Below are positions 13,101-26,800 of a stretch of 64,000 nt of DNA, piece after piece. A program made the position numbers and the translations under genes. The stretch spans positions 560,001 to 624,000 of the forward strand of contig NC_045149.1 in the NCBI RefSeq assembly GCF_008831285.2. Direction: 5' to 3'. Positions within the stretch are counted from its first letter, which is position 1; the number at the start of each line of letters is the position of its first letter. The DNA is from Nymphaea colorata. Its lineage: Eukaryota; Streptophyta; Magnoliopsida; Nymphaeales; Nymphaeaceae. The notes under the pieces were generated by a model that had not been told where the DNA came from, did no database searches, and worked only from the letters and a program-made list of their open reading frames with translations.

Positions 13101-16100
13101 CTCTGCCTTGAATGTCCAACTATGTCGATCTTCTCCATTGAATCGAGGGAAGTCAATCTTAGCGGGTTTGAAGCGCGTCGAATCGGTTCCCCCATAAGTG
13201 CAGATAGATTTGTAAGGGCCAGTGGAATTAGGGAAAAATCTCGCAGGACAATCCGGTCCTATGCTGCCCCACCCTGGATTTGCCCCTGCATTCATACCGA
13301 CAGGACGGAGGAGTGGTGTAACTAGGGGAGGGTAGGGGCGTGCCGAAGGAGCCAAAGGCAACGCCAGATCAGCTAGGTGGTGATGGAAAAAGAGGCACGG
13401 CGCTGAGCGGTGGGGCCGGCAGCTCCTGAACCACGTCGACGGCGCTGGGCGGACGGAACATACTGTGAAAAGTGACTATAACAGTCACAAAAGATGTATA
13501 TAATACTAAAAAGGCACTAAGGCCAAGTGGAGAAGAGTAATACTCATTCAATAAACTATATGAAGGCTGTAAAAAACAGCTTATCTAGTACAAGGGGCAG
13601 CTCTACTATTTATACAAGAAGGAAGAGACAAGAGAAGGAGTTAGAGGAGGCTGTTCTAGCCGTTGGAGGTTCCAACAGCTCATAAAAGAGCCATTGGAAC
13701 TCCCAACGGCTAGAACATTAGGTTAAAAAGAATAAAAATAAAAGAATAAAATACATGAAAAATAAAACAGAAAAATAAAACCTAACCTAGCTAAGCCTAG
13801 CTATGATATGCTAACATCTAAGTCTAGCTATGATATGCTAACATATCTTATTTTCTAACACATACCAGGGGCCGAGTGCGCAGGCGAGCGGCTGCTGGTC
13901 GATTGATCTCCCGACGGAGGACTGCCTAGGGCGACGGACACCAGAATTGAGGGATGCGGGGCGGGCTTTTGAAGCAAGTCCCGAAAGCCCGCCGTGATCG
14001 CAGCATGCAGGCGATTCTCGGCCTCGACCTGAGAGCGTTCCATGTTTTGCAGTCGGCGATTAATCTCGATGATCGTCTCCTCCATCCAGGCACGGTGCGC
14101 TTCTACCGCGGCGAAGGCGGCGTTATTGAAAGACGGTGTGTCATGATCATTGGACGTCAGCGGCGACGATGCAGCCATATGCAACTCTGATACCATTTGT
14201 TAGTCGGCGCCTAACAAGTGGCGTGAAGGAGAAAGAAGAAGAGAGGAGAGAACGAGAGAAAAGAAAATCAACTTCAAAACTGATTAATTAGGGCAAATCT
14301 CAAGCTTAAGTACAAAACAACTACGGGTCTGGATCGGACCGACACCTACTGAAAACAGATCCGTATTGGACCAATCTAACATAAAACTTAAAGAACACAA
14401 CTAAGGAACACAAATACTGATGCTCAAACCCCATGTATTACGATCCATACACGGATCGTAACACTATGTGAGGTTACCAAATGATGGATCAATCCTGTGC
14501 TTTATTTAGCAACATCCAAGAAGACTTGATGTCAACTACACTGAAATGCTTGTTGATCAGTTATTTCTTCCTAGACACATAACCTGTTTTGACGCATTCC
14601 AAGGATGTTTTGGGCCGCAGTTGCTAAGATTAAAACTAATCTAATGAGATATTTGAAGGAACAATAAAATTGGCTGGAGATAGCTCAGTTGCTGATGTCA
14701 CTAGGAGAAAAGATAGATATGTCGTAGAGGTCCCTGAGGATTTGTAGGGGAGAATTCCTACAAAACATCAGCTACGGTCCTCAAAGAAGGATGCAGGCAT
14801 TACTATGTTAGGCATTGACCCTAGTTTAGTGCAATACTGGAGAAGTTTTAACTGCGTGGTACAAGAGTAGTAAATGGAAGGACTTGGCTCTTTTGTGTTT
14901 TCGAACTCTTCAGGTTGTAGATAAGGACAGGATTGAAACCTCTCGGCTGAACTGGTCATTCCTTTCAGACTAAAAGCCATGGTGGAACCATAGAGGGTGT
15001 AGCTGAGGGCCTCAAGAATTGCTTGCTATGGAAATGCCAAGGATACCCGTATACATGCTCATGGAGTTTGGGTGCTGATTAAGAAGACAAGTTTGTCACC
15101 TCATGCCCTGCACTTGTGGTTTCCAGGTCAACCTAGATGCAGGACCAATTTGCAGGAAACAGATCATTTACTTATTTCTGTTTGGGCAAGGCAATATGTC
15201 ACATGTTGGATTTATTACTAAAGAAACAAATCAAAGTGGCCACAAAAGATGCAGGCAGTAGTAGTGGAAATGTACATTTTGTGTGTTCACATTGACAAAA
15301 TTCACTTGTTGGATCTTATACAAGAGTAAAGGCACATCTGTTGAAGTTGCCACATTTTGGAATTTAAGCATGAATAAGATTTCTATAGAAAAAGCTAGAG
15401 AGTTCAACAAGTTGCAAGACCATGCTAATGCAATCCAAAACAACAAATAAACAAATGCTAGTGTGACAAATACTTATATGCCTCCTAAGATTATTAACAA
15501 GAAAAAAAAGACTATAGAGACATGTTTTGATTCTGATAGGTTTTTCTTTTCTAAATGTATTTCTTTCAATGTAGATAGAGATCCATACTGGAAGAAGTAT
15601 GTGGCTGCACTAGAACATAGCAAGCTATCAGGATATGTGCCTCAGAGTCTAGAAAGGCTCCGAACATCACTTCTTAAGGATGAGAAGAGTGATGTCGAGC
15701 AACATGTAGAAAGAAAAAGTTTAAATGGAACACGACTTATGTATCAATTGTTTTTGATGGGTGAGCAGACATTCAAAGACATCCATTTATTAATTTTATT
15801 GTCATTGCATGTGATAAACCAAAATAATGTAACGCAATTAATGCATCTGGAGAATATAAAAATATTGAATATTTGAAGTGATTCTTCATAGATGATGCCA
15901 AAGATGTTGGTCCTGATAACGTAATACAGCTCATCAGTCATCGCAGACAATGAGGTTGTATGCAAAAGTGCTGGATGGAGTTTGATAAGTGATATTTCAC
16001 ATATATTTTGGATCTTGCACATACTCTAAATTTAGCACTGAAAGCCATTTGCAATGTCCAAGTCAAGAACTAAGTCACACGGGTGCGATACGAGGATACG

Positions 16101-19100
16101 GGTACGGACACGGCAATTTTCACAATTCTCGGATACGGCAAATATAATATCATCAAAAAATTATAAATTGAAAAAAAAAACATTAAATTAATAGTTCACT
16201 ATTAAAATCACACACAAAACATTGTTTATCACAAAACATTGTTTATCAATATCATCATTCTAGTCATTTATCAGAAAAACAGAAAAAAAAAAAACCCGAA
16301 AGAGAAAGGGTTATGAAGCATAGGCTCATCTTTATCAACTTCCCTCAACATGTACCAAATTGTCGATGTAAAATCCATAAAATATGCAATTTTGTCCTAC
16401 CATTTATCATGCACAATAATGTTTTTAATTGCTTGAGCCTTAACTTCATCTTCAGCAGGGCAGAAGTTTCACTTTCTAATTCTATCAGCCACCTTATCAA
16501 TTAATGCTTCCTGCACTCTTTGAATTCTTTTCAACATGACGATTATAAAAGCAAACTATGTCTCTACAACTTTTAACAATTTCACATCAGAATAACCATA
16601 AAAAAGAGCAATGTGTGCTGGTGACTGTTTTTTTTTTGTTCGGATCGGGTCTAATCCAGACCCGATCCAAAACGTATCCATGCCGTATCCGCACCCGTAT
16701 CCCCGTATTGACACGGATACATGGGCCAAATAGGTGTATCCGTGTGACTTATGTCAAGAAGAAGATCCTCCGGATATGAGCTATTTTCATGAATTCAAGA
16801 TACAGAAAGATGCAAAATATCACCATCAATCACCAGCACACATTGCTCTTTTTTATGGTTATTCTGATGTGAAATTGTTAAAAGTTGTAGAGACATGGTT
16901 TGCTTTTATAATCGTCATGTTGAAAAGAATTCAAAGAGTGCAGGAAGCATTAATTTGATAAGGTGGCTGATAGAATTAGAAAGTGAAACTTATGCCCTGC
17001 TGAAGATGAAGTTAAGGCTCAAGCAATTAAAAACATTATTGTGCATGATAAATGGTAGGACAAAATTGCATATTTTTTGGATTTTACAACACCAATTTGG
17101 TACATGTTGAGGGAAGTTGATAAAGATGAGCCTATGCTTCATAAAGTTTATGAAAACTTGGATAATGTGATTGAGGAAATTCAATCTAGTTTTTAAGCAC
17201 GATAAAAAAGACATTGCAGTTGATAATTTAAAGTTTTTTTTATCGCATACATACAATATTAGTTAAAAGATGGAATAAGAAATAGTACTCTCTTGCACTG
17301 CATGGCTTATTCTTTAAATCCCTAATATTTTAAGAAAAAGTGGATGGACTGAGCTCTTTGACGTGTCGCTCCAAATCTAGATAATGAATTATCTAGGAAC
17401 AAAATATCATGTATGGAGAGACTTTTTACAAATTCTTATATCCAAAGACAAACTATTTGTGAATATACAAGGTTTTCTTTAGGAGAGAATTTAGTTATGA
17501 ACATGCATGCAGTAGTAGCAAGAAAAAGATGATGGCTTAAGCCCTTTTGATTGGTGGGCATCCTATGGACTAGATATGTCCATGCTCTAAAAACTTGCAA
17601 TGAGGTTACTATCACAATCAATTATATCATCATGTTGCAAAAAAAATCAGAACCCATACTCTCATATACACAACATTAAAAGGAATAAGCTCACTAGCCA
17701 ATGTAAAGAGGACTCAGTTTTTGTGCATTCTAATTTTTGTCTTATTTCAAGAAAGGAAAAAGAATACACCTATTGTTCATTTGATATTTCTTTATGTTAT
17801 TTTGTAATTTTGTTGCTTTGATCATTTTCTTGTGTTACATACTTGTATTACATTTGTTAGATTTTTGTGGTCGATTTTTCAACTTTTTAGTTCTCATATT
17901 ATAACAAAATGCAGTTGTGCATCATCTTAATATTGGGATGTGGACCCAAAAGAATTTGATTTCAAACGGGGACGTAACTTATATACTGCCAACATGGGCT
18001 TAGTTGATCCAGCTATTTCATGATGATTTCAATGAAAGCATTGAAAAAATCGAGATATTGGTGGAACATCCCTTTGACCGATGAAGAATGAACTATAAAC
18101 TCAAAACTTAAAGACTCTCTTCCTCCTTGAATTGTTGATTTGCAATTTCAAATTTGTTATTTGATAATTTTGTTGTTTACAAACAATTTTATTATTATTA
18201 TTATTATATATACCCGTGCCACACCCCTGCCCAATTTGGGATGTAAAGCTTCAATACCTATATCCGGACTGCACTGCATGCCTACATGACATAGATGGTG
18301 ATGCTTTTACAAGACTGTCAGAAATACAGGACTTCAGGTTGAGTAGTAAATCTCAAACCCGCATCAAAGATGGATGTAGAAGAAAGAGCATGTGTACCTT
18401 GCTTATGAGTTCTCCTCTCAGTTCAGAAGCTAGTTGTTTTATAATAAAACGTCGAACAGCATGAACAGCATCTGGATCAGCAACTTCCATCAGGTCCATG
18501 ATTTCCCCCTCACCAGGCAAAGAAATTGCCCTTGTTATAAATTCCTTACAATCAATAGAAGAAAAATCTGTTAATATTCTCCATTTTTAACAACATTGTT
18601 CATGCTAAAATGGACTGAATGTTTTACCTTATCCAAACTTGAGTCAGAAAGGATGCTCCTTATTCCATCTACAAATTTGGAATTTAGTTTCAGTGGTTTG
18701 TTCTGCTGAAAGTCTGAGACCATAGTCAGCATTAATTTCCTTGCCAATGTTTGACCTGCTTCCCACCTGAGTGAATAATATTAAGCCTGCCTTATTAGTT
18801 GATTCTTTGAAAAATCAGAAGGTTATGAAAGCGAAAAAAATTGATCTACTAAAAGGAAAGAATGAACACATACCGATTGAACTCATCAGAATCATGAGCA
18901 AGAAGGAAAGATAAGTCTGCATCAGTAAGATCAGAATCGAGACGAACAGGAGCACTGAAGCCACGCAAGAGGGAAGGAATCGGCCTCTCAGGTATATCAA
19001 CAAAAACAAATTCTTCTTCTTTCTGATCAATTTCCAAACAGGTTGCTTAAGGACATGAGAATTGGCTGACAGTGAGAAAACACAAAATCTTAAAAACATC

Positions 19101-22100
19101 AAGTCTCCTGGCTGTTAGAATTAGCAATGACACCCACATTTTTGGTGAAAAGTATTCATGAATCATATCTTCAGTCCCAATAATAAGAACTTAAAATTGA
19201 AATCAGCATTCAAATTACTTAAAACACTTGGTTTTTTTTTCCCAACAAAACGGCATTGTGTATCAGCAGTTGAATAGGAGGAAAAAGAAAGCCTCACTGC
19301 ATGAGTTCATGTGAATAACATTAGGAAAGCAAAGATAGGGCGGTTCGACAAAAATAATTGAAAGACCACAGTTTACTTATTGATACAGACGATATCCCAG
19401 CAGTACTCATCTCTAGAAGGTGAAAGCTAAAACGCACTTGGACTGGAAAACTTGCCTTAGTTACATGAAGCACTGTGGTGAACACAGGGCCTTTATCTGC
19501 AACAGGCCTCAGCATTCCTTCATGATATAAAGTGGTAAGTGGTAGATCCTTTCCAGTAGAATCCAACAGACCAAGGGCAACTGGGATGAACATAGGCTCT
19601 TTAGTAGGCTGTCCTGGAGTTGCAGGCACTTCTTGACTGCAAGAATCAATGAATGTTGCAAATAGTTTTGTCATAAAGCTCCACGGTTGTCCAGAAAAAG
19701 GAAAATGGACATATTAAGCAATTGGCCAGCCCAAGGATATATCCAAACCTGGACGTAGTCCACATGAAACCACCATAGACAGAGATACTCTTGCAAGTAA
19801 ACCAAAACAGTAAACGTCTTAACTATCTCAAGATTGAACCCCTAAGAGAAAATGCTAGAACCACGTTCTTTCATTCCAAAAAATTGGTAGTTTCTAGAAT
19901 TCAAGATATCTGATTTTGGGATTACAAAACCGAGTTTTAAAACATAGCCACGGACATCATCATTTTAAAAATATCAAATAATTTTTGGCATTTTGTAGCT
20001 GACTGATAGTATCAGCAAATGTTTGTGATATTTAAGCATATTACCAGAAAATAAATATTGTGAAATTTTTATTTTCATTCTTTTGCCATTTAGACCTTTT
20101 TATTTTCATTCTTTTGCCATTTAGAAATTTTTACCAATATTTGTCAATGTTTTGTAAGATAAGAATAGTAAAGAACTCATAATTTCACATCTTTCTATTG
20201 GCATTCATATTTGTTAATATTTTTATTTTCCAAGATTTTCCAAATATGAATGAAATTTAAAAAATGCTTCTGGAAACTTCACCAGAAGCTCATGAGAACA
20301 ATATTTGCGACTGTGCTCCAAATAAGATAATTTCATCTTGCACATATCTTTATATTTGTAGAATAACAAATGAACATCTACAGTTGTTACCACAAATGAA
20401 CATCTATAGATAATATGGACTTAATCATCCATAACCTATGTGACACAGATACGTGCCACGTACCCGCTCCGACACGCCGATCCAGATATGGGACACGGCT
20501 GGATACGGGCTGGATCGGGTCTGGGTCAGACCCGATCCGAACCAAAAAAAAAACCCAACTTTACCTCGAACAACATCGTTCTCTCCACTTCACCGGCAAT
20601 GATTTCTGCAGCAGAGCATCAGCAACTATGGCTGGTGACCACGACGACATCCGGTCGTGTCCGGCATCAGCCGATGACAAGCAGGTAAGTGTCTTCTTTC
20701 TTCTTTTCGATATTAGAACTTAGGGTTTCATGTTCTTCATTTGGGTTTTTTTTTTTTTTTTGGATTTGCCGATTTGGGGATGAAGAAAGGGTTTATGTGT
20801 TTTTTCAGGGAAATAAAGTTTCTCTTGAGCTAAGATTCGGCTGATATTAAGACTCATGCCAAAGTTGACTACTAGAAAGTTAGAAACAGGAAATTCAATT
20901 TTTTCATGAAGCCACTGATTCACAGTTGCATTGCTGCATGTTCGCCAACTGTAGCCAATTTATTCTTGTTCCTAACCCTTATTTTGTATCCTCTCTGGTT
21001 TCTAGACAACGTTTTCAGTAGTTCCCTGCCCTAACTCCTTCCCTGTGCAACTATCCTTAGTTACATTACAGTTTGAGTGAACTTCAAAGAAAACGTTATT
21101 GTCACTATGAACTGAAAACAACTTATGTATCATGTGTGGCAAACATAGGACATTGGATCGTTTGAAACAAGAATCTGAAATTTCAAGAAGAGGAAAACCA
21201 ACATTATTGATTAGATGAGATCATTGGTGATGCAATGGGTCATCTAGAATCAAGAAACCAGTTTGAATCTTCAATTGAATGTGCTGTTGCAAGAAAGTCT
21301 TGGGGCATGTTAGAACTTTCTCTAGATGAGTGAGTCAATGAGGTGTCTATTGATTAATTTCTCCTTTGAGTTATTCAAAAACAGTTTTCCACAACGTGGC
21401 CGTGTTTGTTGTTATACTTCCTTATGCACTTATAATGTTCAGATGTTGAACTATTGTGTATTGTTTTATTCCTTCAATTTTATGTTCATTATATGTTTTT
21501 TGCATCTTTTTATTATTTTTAATGTAGTATGGCGAACAAAAGAAAAGGAGTCTCTCAACCTACAAGTTCAAGTTGTGGATCTGGATCAGCTACATCTATT
21601 GCACAGGAAGACCGATCACCATTATGGTCATACGTGAAAATAATAGGGAAAGCTTTTAGCGGTGGTGGAAATGTTGTTTTCTTTGTTCTTTTTGTGGGAA
21701 AGAGTTCAATGGACCATACACAAGAGCGAAAGCTCGTATGTTAAAAATCAATAAACAAGGAATTCAAGTATGTAAACAAATCAGTAATGAGAGTTTGGAT
21801 TAGTTGAAGAAAGAACAAGAAGCCTTTGAGAAAAAGAAAAGCATGACATCATCCGGTTATATTGACATTGCTTCAATTTTACATGATAATGTTAAGGATG
21901 GTCTAAAAAAAAAAAAGTTGTTGATGTTACTCAGAAATCAATTAAGAAGTCATTTAGTTTACAAGAACAGCGAAAATTAGATCTAAAAGTGGTGACATTT
22001 TTTTATGCTAATTGCATACCATTTAAGTAGCTAGAAGTCCATATTGGAGAGATTTAGTTCCATATATTGCAATTGTAAATTGTCTGGGTATGTTTCTCCT

Positions 22101-23774
22101 AGTTTTGAAAGGCTTCGCTGTAACGCTCGTCATGTTTTGGGCAGGTCGGGTCGGATCGGGACTCAGACCCGAACCCGAACCCTTGGCGTGAAAGAGCCTG
22201 ACGCGAGGGCTCTTCTCCCTCGCCTTTCCCTCTTTTCTCTCGTCTATCTCCTGGGTACTCACGGCCAGTGCAGAGAAGAAGAAGACAGAGGTGGTGCAGG
22301 CGGTGACTGGACCGGCAGCGGCGGAGGTGGCGACGGCAGCAGCGTGGGTAAGCTCTCCTCTGCTGCCCTATCTTCTCCCTCTCTCGTTATTTCTGCGGCC
22401 TTTCCCGTTACCTCTTTTTCCCCTTTCGTCTGCTCTCTCTTGCATCTCTCTCTGCCCACGCCCACTCTTTTTCTCGTCTCCTTCCCCTTTCTCATTCACG
22501 CTCACCTCACTGCTGGCCTTTTTCCCCTTTGACTGAACCCTCTCCCCTATCAATCCCCCTCTGTTTTTCTCTCTCTCTCCCTCTACTCGACCTCCCTCTC
22601 TATCCACGCTTCATGCTCTCTCCCCATTTTCTGCTTGTTTTTCTATTTTCTCCAATCGAGCACTCTCTCTCACTGATTTTCACTATCACTGTTTGATCTG
22701 ATTTCAGCTTGGGGATTTGTCCTCGCCCTCGTAACAGCGATTAGAGAAGACCTTGGTGGTGGCGGCATTGGAGGATTTTAGCCATTTGGGGACCACTTGG
22801 ACTCGTGAAGTGGCTGCTGGGAGGATTACAGCAGTTTAGACCTTCAAATTGGGGTGAGCAAGGCGAAATTGAACCTATTTTATGATGTATTTTTCTTTGG
22901 AACGCGTATAATTATTGTTTGAGCATGCTAGAAGGTAGAATTGATAGTTAGGGACGCATACAAGCGACCTTGCTTTTTGGGAAAAGTGTAGGATGATGGG
23001 AGAGAAGAGATGATTCGTGTTTATTATGATCTTTTATGCATGATAGGTTGTTTTCGATGCTATAGGGAAGCATGGTAGAGTTAGAGATGTTGTGGAGAAG
23101 CGTAGGACCGCCTTTGGGGAAGGCTTGGAGCACCCTTGATGTCGTGGGTGGTATGTGTAGTGGGAAGAGGGTGCGCATGTTGGGAAGACACCTCAACTAA
23201 CAGAAAGTTTATGAGAAATGCGTTAAGGATGGTTTGATCGAAGCATTGGGGTTTTGACGTTGGGTGGAAACGGCAAGAAGTTGCGTAGTGGCCTATTAGA
23301 GGGTGTGTAGGTCGACACTACCCGTCGACACCCTCTTGAGGCGAGGACACGTGCCTCAAGGATTTTGTTTGGTATTTGTTTGAATTGTTTAGGTATCTAG
23401 TAGGAGTCTTACCTTTTGTTTATGTCTGCAGGTGCTCCGGGCACGTCCCGTCGACCTTGAGTTCGAAGCTCGAGGAGTTTTGAAGAATTTGGTGAGCGCA
23501 CCACAGGTGATGCTAATTGATTGATTTCCTTGTGAATGAGTATACGTATGTTGCTTATATGATATGAATGGTTTAGAAAGATTATTAGTCGTTTGTTTTG
23601 AAAAGGTTTTTTTTCCGCATTTTGGGTGGGCGGATGCCTGGTGGCAGATACAAAGGCCAACAGTGGGTCGGGTATATGATAGGTAGTTAGGTATCTGATT
23701 AATGATAAGTGAATTTAAGCAGGTTAGTGACACTTGAGCCGACCCAATTAAAAAATTTATTGGGGCCGACTGGC

Positions 23775-23830
<56 letters not shown>

Positions 23831-26800
23831 TCATCCAAATATGACATTAGCAATCAGCTCACTTAAAAATTTTCGGTGAATCGCCAATAACTTCCTTAAA
23901 AAATCTTCATGTATTCACCCTGATCTCCTCGACCTCAATTGTGCATTAGAAAGCATCATAGAATGATAACTGCATATGACAGCTACGAGCCAACCGCAGA
24001 TCGAGACTACTATCTGTGGTTTGGCTAAGTTTTTCAAAAGATGTGATTGATGTGATTGATGAGATGATTGTTATGAATGTGTATGTTGTTGCATATCCAT
24101 TGCCATGGGCAATGATGCAAATGGATGATTTGGAGGGTAGTTGTACCCGTATGGTATGACGGCTAGCAATGACTGTTACTGTATGTATAGACCTCATGTG
24201 GAGGTAATTAGAGGTATGGGTGCACTCGTAAAGTGTACTAACCTCATGTGCTAGCCAGTCATCTTGTGAATGTGTAACTATAATGATAAGAATGAATGAA
24301 TAAGAGATGAGAGGCCAATGGGATGTGGCTGTGTTTGGGAGTTGTTCCGCTTTTGCCACTGGTCTCGCCTGTTCGGAGCGCAGGCAGTGCAAGGCCCCAG
24401 GGTTCTGTTGTGTGATGTGCTTGGAGCATAGGCTCCCGCCTTCCTAACCTGGGTGTCCTAGGGAAGGTTGAGTGTCTCTCCTTGGAACTCACACATCCAT
24501 GGATGAGTGTTCTACCGCTGCAGCGGATGGATGGATCCATACTATTCTGGGCCACCACGGGGGTTGTTTCTCGGCTGTAGGCCACCCGCGGTGTGCACGT
24601 GCCTGTGTTTGCACCCACAGGAACTGTTAATACATTGAAGTTAATGAAAATGTGATGTATATGATGGAATGCATGTGACTGATGTGTATGTGAATGATCT
24701 GAATGTAAGTGTTATGTTTAAGCATGCTTCGCATGTGATTGACATTGTGTTAGTGTGGCCGTCAAGTGGTCTTTACGTGTTATTCTCTGACACGACATGA
24801 TGATAGATGGGTTGATATTTGTTCTTTTATTTGAGCCTTACTTGAGAAGGTTTGGCATTTTCCTGGCTTGTTGCCATACTGCGAAGGCTGAACCTTCAGT
24901 TGCTTTCTTTTTCAGGTTTTGGCGAACCCCGGGCAGCAGGTTGAGCAGATGGCTTCACTCACGTCCTACTAGGGAGGTTTTGGGTTTTGTTTGTATAGTG
25001 TCGTCTTGCTTCGTTTGTATTGATGTCTTATTTTGTTAGGCATCAATGTTAGGATTTTGAAGCATTTTTGTCATGTATAGAGATGTGATTTTGTATGAAA
25101 TGACGCTGTTCTATAAATGAAAGTTCGCCCCATTGTTTTGAGTTGCTTGGCTCATTTCCTTTGAACTGTTGTGTAGTCACACCTCGATGTTTGATGTTTA
25201 GAAAAAAAAAATGGTTGTGTCAAAAGGTCGGGGTGTGACAGTTTTTGGTATCAGAGTCATGGCAAACCCCAATAGGGATGTGAGTTAAAGCCTATCTTTG
25301 AAGCCGTGTTGCCCAGGTACGCATTGTTTGTTATTGTAGTTTTGATTTTTCAAGTATGAGTACCTAATGTAATCTATGTTTTGAACTTCGTGCTAATGCA
25401 CGTTGTGATTTGACCTGTGAGTTGGTCTTAGACGTGATTTGAGAATGAAGTTTCTTGTTTGTACAGATGGAATATCAACGTAGGGGTAAGAAGCGAGCTG
25501 GGCCATCTACAGAGGCACACAGAGAGCCCAATCCGGCCCATTCTGATGCGCATACTCCTCCAGATGACAGTGCGTCAGAGCCCCAGTATGCCCAGCTTGG
25601 TGCGGGTGCCCGAACCCCACCGAGGCAGACTCCGCCTGTGGATCAGCAGACTATATTGCTGACCACGTTGCAGACGCTGACCTCGTTAGTGCAATCGATG
25701 GTCGGTAATCAGAGGAGTAATGCATCTCCTAGCAGTTTGATGTATAATTTGTATATATAAATATATGTGTGTATACATAGGACTTCTTGTATTTATTTTT
25801 CTTTATTTTTCGTGCATTTTTCTGAATTTTTTTCCTTTTTTATTTTACAAAGGAAATAGCTGTTGGGAGTTCCCAACGGCTAGATTTCTAGCCATTGGGA
25901 GCTCCAACAGCCATTTCCTCTCCCTCCTTTCTTCTTTATTTCTTGTATAAATAGGGCACTTGGGACCCTTATTATTATATGGCTTTTTAGCCTCTTTTTG
26001 TATACTTTTGTCAAGATTAATACATTCTTCTTCTCCTCAAGATTGAGGTTCTTTGTGTGTGCTATTTATTGAAGTTATTGGAAGCTTCAAGAGTGTTTCT
26101 CTTGAAGCATTTGTCTTGACAAGTTTGGGCCTGATTTACATGGTATCAGAGCCACGTTTTAGCTCTTCGTCTTGCTGTCCTTCAAGGTTTGAAGTTTTCA
26201 GCACGTGTTCGTCCTTTGGAGCAGTGAAGCACTCCAAGTGTTTGATATATTGCTAGCTGCGATTTGACTCACGGAGGTGTTTTTTTCTCCTTTTGCTGGC
26301 TCTTGGAAATTACTTCCTGAAGATTTAAAGTGATCTACGTGACGGGATTGAGCACATCTTATCAAGCTTCCGTGGCTGTCAAAGTTGTGACTGTTTTCCT
26401 AGTAATATCTTCCCTCGTGGTAGCAAGCTCTTCATATTTTTGGAGCTACCCTCTTGCTGTTTTGTGGTGGCTGATTTCGTGGATTTTTCACCAATGTTGA
26501 GAGTTGTTTTGACACTACTCTTGTGGCTACATCAACTTCATCTTACAAGGTACACATTATGGATGATAGAACTTCTACTCCTCTCCCTAAACTTACTTCA
26601 TCAAATTACGTTTCTTGGGCAAAAACTATGGAACATTTCATTAGAAGTAAAGGTTTATGGGGACTTGTTGATGGTTCTAAAAGTGAACCACAATTAGTCC
26701 TAACCAAAACCATAGATGGAAAAGCCCAAGAACTAGATGGAGTAGAAAAAGATAAGGTCATGAATGAATATGAAAGAAAATGAGAAGAGTGGAAGATAGG

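Larger units (their letters stand above)
8751..14463 (-). mobile_element. Ty3/gypsy LTR retrotransposon (chromovirus), decayed
   Basis: Complete structure flanked by a 5-bp target duplication CTATG (8746-8750 and 14464-14468). LTRs are at 14198-14463 (5') and 8751-9050 (3'), both TG...CA. Transcription would run on the minus strand: PBS TGGTATCAGAG at 14195-14185, gag, protease, RT, RNase H, integrase, chromodomain remnant, then a purine tract at 9064-9051. The LTRs differ by about ten substitutions plus indels, so it is older than the copia element in intron 23. Short LTRs and a chromodomain fit a Reina-like chromovirus, which is a tentative call. It is inserted in the MSH6-like pseudogene. 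Confidence 0.93.
15200..18230 (+). pseudogene. hAT transposase gene F, decayed, interrupted by element B
   Basis: Plus strand, antisense to the host gene. BED zinc-finger remnant near 15,260-15,375 ([25 protein letters not shown]); DUF659 region 15,560-16,045 ([54 protein letters not shown]). After element B the reading resumes with a FHEFK and [13 protein letters not shown] region (16,780-17,200), then [13 protein letters not shown] (about 17,290-17,330), and ends in the hAT C-terminal dimerisation region ([29 protein letters not shown]; about 17,600-17,760). Frameshifts and stops throughout. The 3' end is probably near 18,215-18,235, where a degraded CCCGTGCCACACCCC resembles the family's terminal repeat. 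Confidence 0.88.
5479..18397 (-). other. Intron 27, 12.9 kb, filled with transposons and gene fragments
   Basis: From low to high coordinate it holds a G-rich tract, an eEF1A fragment, an unidentified stretch with a 164-bp tandem duplication, an MSH6-like pseudogene split by a gypsy element, and a hAT transposase gene split by a smaller hAT element. Both flanking exons (5478-5397 and 18544-18398) are intact and in phase. Confidence 0.85.

Noticed and set aside
14990-15200. MutS ATPase domain expected after the MSH6-like part
   Set aside because: No Walker A (GPNMGGKS) or following blocks could be read in any frame; the pseudogene appears to end or decay before the hAT gene.
22259-22607. Overlapping open frames on both strands in a CT-rich block
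   Set aside because: They lie inside the 3.1-kb gypsy LTR, and low-complexity CT-rich DNA keeps several frames open by chance.
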